From: Nymphaea colorata | Taxonomy: Eukaryota; Streptophyta; Magnoliopsida; Nymphaeales; Nymphaeaceae | Direction: 5' to 3' | Assembly: GCF_008831285.2 (NCBI RefSeq) | Contig: NC_045141.1 | Span: forward strand, 25,343,315-25,407,314 | Length of the DNA stretch: 64,000 bases | Part shown: piece by piece, positions 61,491 through 64,000 of the stretch | Position numbering within the stretch: position 1 is the stretch's first letter | How the letters are laid out: every line of letters begins with the position of its first letter | Notes under the pieces: generated by a model | Told to the model about the DNA's origin: nothing | The model's input: only the letters and a program-made list of their open reading frames with translations | Database searches by the model: none | Program-made: the position numbers and the translations under genes

Positions 61491-64000
61491 CTAGGAACAC
61501 CTTATTACAGTTCCAACATAGAACAGTGAATTAAACATGCTCCAATTAGTCAAGTGGATGCAATAAACAACATTAGAATTTCCAATGCACCTGAAAGAAT
61601 TTGCTAAATGAAGCAGCTGTCGTGGAAGTCTTTCAGTACACAATCAGCAGTGCAACCAAACTGTAGATGTCGATATAAAACCACAAAAAACAACTAGTTC
61701 TTGCTCAAAAAAGTAACCCAAAAACAATGTGCCAAAGCACTGCTAGTAAAGGTTGCTCCTACAAGGCTTCTTAGAATACATTAGACAACTCCATAAAATA
61801 TTTCATTACAAAATGAAATTTATTCATCTCTGGATTAAGTCCAGGCACAATCACACCAAGATCTACTATAAAGAGATCCACACTTAAGAAATTACTAAAA
61901 TGGTCGTAATCACCCAACAACACCAAAAGTACAAAAAGCAAGTAATACCAAAAATTCTACAGTAGCAAAGGGTTAGCACTGACCGATGCAACAATATTAT
62001 ATGGCCTTCATCTTCATTTTTGTTCTCACTCACCTTTCTGTCTATTCGTTAACCTCTCCAAACATTGTATTAGTAGCAACACTTCATTTAAACAGTAAAT
62101 AGAATAACGTTGTAGACATTGTAATGCTGCCATAAAACCACAAACATACCTAATGTTTTTTGTTGTTTGCCAATTGAACAACAGGAGTTTGAAAAAGTTA
62201 TTTTTCATCTGTATAATGAGTACCACCATTTGCAATACAGCAAACATTTCCTGGAATGGAAGATAAACAATGATTCAGTGGCAATAAACAACACACAATC
62301 CTCGGTGCAGCAACGTGACATGCCCACATTAAACAAGTAAACAGAGGTTGTATATAATAGCAGCTCAAGCAAAGATAGATATATATCATCTCACTTGCAG
62401 TTTCCAATCCCCAATTATGGTATTTTCTAGTTCAAATATTTCATCTTGTCCATAAAATTTATGTCTCATAGTACATATATTTCTTCGCATATAATGGTAG
62501 AGAATAAAAGAACATGTAATAATCTGACAACTATTTAATTAAAATAAGATTGAACTTCCATGTTTCCTCTCTACAGAATTTAGAATCTGATCCATGAGTT
62601 CTGGAGTGCTCAGACGTTTTATGATTTTTTACAACAAACAGACAACAGTTTCTTATGTATAGTTCTACAAACATTTAAAAATGCCCCAACAAAAAATCAA
62701 TCAATGTTTCTGAATAGGGATAAAAGCAATCCATGACAGACTCAACCCTATGTCTGGGATATGTCTTTGAAAAGACTCACAGTTAGGACTGAATTATTGC
62801 TTTAATTTAATTCTTCAAGATTGGGTGGTTTCTCCTACACCAAGAAAACAAAAAAACATAACAAGAGATGTCAAGCTTTTACTTTAAAATAACAAATAAA
62901 TAATCAATTTAACTCATAAACCTGAGTACTCGTGTTGTGCAAATATTAAACCCTTCAATTACCTACAATACCATACAAGTATTAAGATTCATTTCACATC
63001 AATGTTGTTGAATCTCTAGAAGGGTTCTCTCTCAATTTTCAAAATATAAACATAAAGGAATCGTCCTCAACATCTTAGGAAATCAAAAAGAGGACTAGAA
63101 GTTAACTCTAGAATCGCACATCAAAAAGATGACTAGAAGTTGGCTTTTTGGCTTTTGATTTTATTTTTCAGAACGACCTTCACCTTTGAGGGAATACCTC
63201 ACCACCTCAAAGACTACTACGAGACTCCACCGCTTTGGTGGTTATGTGTAGATCTGTCACGTGTCCAACCCGCTTCAGCTTATGGGCTTTAGACGATCTA
63301 AAAGTTCATAAGTCGTTATCTTTGCAAGATAGACATAAATCATCTATATGCCTACCCCGGTACTCTTGGTTACCGACTCGTATGAATAACTACACAAGTC
63401 CCGAGCCCATCTCTCAACTCTCATTTGTAATCTGTCAAGATTTTACAAGGCATTGTGACTTCTCTCTTAGAGTATTTTCTTCCTAAATCCTTGTAGATGC
63501 TTAATCACACAATAAAAAATTTTTCTAGTCTTGACTTTCTCAGCTTCATAGAATGTTTCCTCATTATTCATACTAAAATACTTTCAAGTTTTCCTCTTCC
63601 ATTGATTGACAACAAAAAATTGAAATTTTCTCTTTTTACTCGAGAAGGCGTTACGAATCAAACGAAGACATATCATTTTGCGAAGAAAGGCACTTTTCAA
63701 AAATTTTGAGCAAAACTGAGATTTTTTTTTTTTTAAGAACTTGACATGAATTGAAACATCTCTTGGAGGTAGAAACTATTTTCTCTCAAAAGGGAGGGGA
63801 GTCTTTGCAAATCTGGATGGGTTGGCTGAATAGAAGAACAAGTTCATCAGTTCTCCAACACAAGCTGGTTTTTGGCACAAAGGGTTGGTTTAAGGATGAT
63901 GACTTTTCATAAACACTAAGTCCACAACGGAATGGGCACTTGGACAACACATCCTAACTTTAACCGGTGACAAGAGAAGGTTATTAACTTGGGCACTTGG

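Larger units (their letters stand above)
58431..64000. other. Right-hand repeat-rich region downstream of ligase B
   Basis: After the ligase stop come an ACTCGACTCAAG-type stretch (58650–58715), a (TA)n plus (CG)n run, candidate exon-like fragments, the LTR-type remnant (59596–60317) and two splice-linked minus-strand exons (60952–61490). From about 61.5 kb to 64 kb the sequence is A/T-rich and looks intronic or intergenic. I could not support any gene there. Confidence 0.5.

Noticed and set aside
62000-62450. Minus-strand pieces with acceptor-like sites and a frame containing EMFAVLQMV
   Set aside because: The A/T-rich sequence gives several mutually inconsistent frames. The apparent intron inside would be only about 15 bases, and there is no link in phase to the exons at 60952–61490.

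Overview
This is a plant nuclear genomic window, almost certainly from a flowering plant. The genes are split by many GT–AG introns, introns and spacers are A/T-rich, and microsatellites and small plant-type transposons are common. I saw no rRNA, tRNA, CRISPR or bacterial-style operon. The exon models below were assembled by hand from splice sites and reading-frame phase. They were not aligned to any database.

Layout: (1) 641–10256 (+) is a complete 15-exon gene for the ARPC1/p40 WD40 subunit of the Arp2/3 actin-nucleating complex (374 aa). (2) 12819–15856 (−) is a complete 5-exon gene for a bacterial-type, organelle-targeted ribosomal protein L24 (159 aa). It converges on ARPC1. (3) 17934–40390 (−) is a very large gene (25 coding exons plus a 5' leader exon, about 1629 aa) for a plant ATRX/CHR20-type SWI/SNF remodeller with an ADD zinc-finger module. 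Its introns hold most of the tandem repeats, foldbacks and microsatellites in the window. (4) 43677–47481 and 53599–58430 (+) are two tandem 4-coumarate–CoA-ligase-like (acyl-CoA synthetase) genes. They share a six-exon layout and both end in the peroxisomal signal SRL. (5) The right end (58.5–64 kb) is repeat-rich. It contains a short, deleted LTR-retrotransposon remnant and the last two exons of an unrecognised minus-strand gene that runs off to the right.

Functionally these are housekeeping genes (actin nucleation, organellar translation, chromatin remodelling) next to a locally duplicated metabolic gene pair. The pair probably activates carboxylic acids (phenylpropanoid-like, fatty or jasmonate-precursor acids) inside peroxisomes. 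Nothing suggests that the five genes form one pathway.

The more unusual content is in the repeats: a hAT-type element with intact inverted ends and an 8-bp target duplication (53.0–53.4 kb); a Tourist-like element swollen by a roughly 300-bp pure purine tract (49.6–50.3 kb); a nested foldback in an ATRX intron (25.7–26.0 kb); a small retroelement that may sit inside a former exon (59.6–60.3 kb); and an AT-rich dispersed repeat present in both orientations around the first ligase gene. I found no clearly new gene system. The best candidates for undescribed coding material are the orphan exon sets at 16.8–17.2 kb and 59–61.5 kb.
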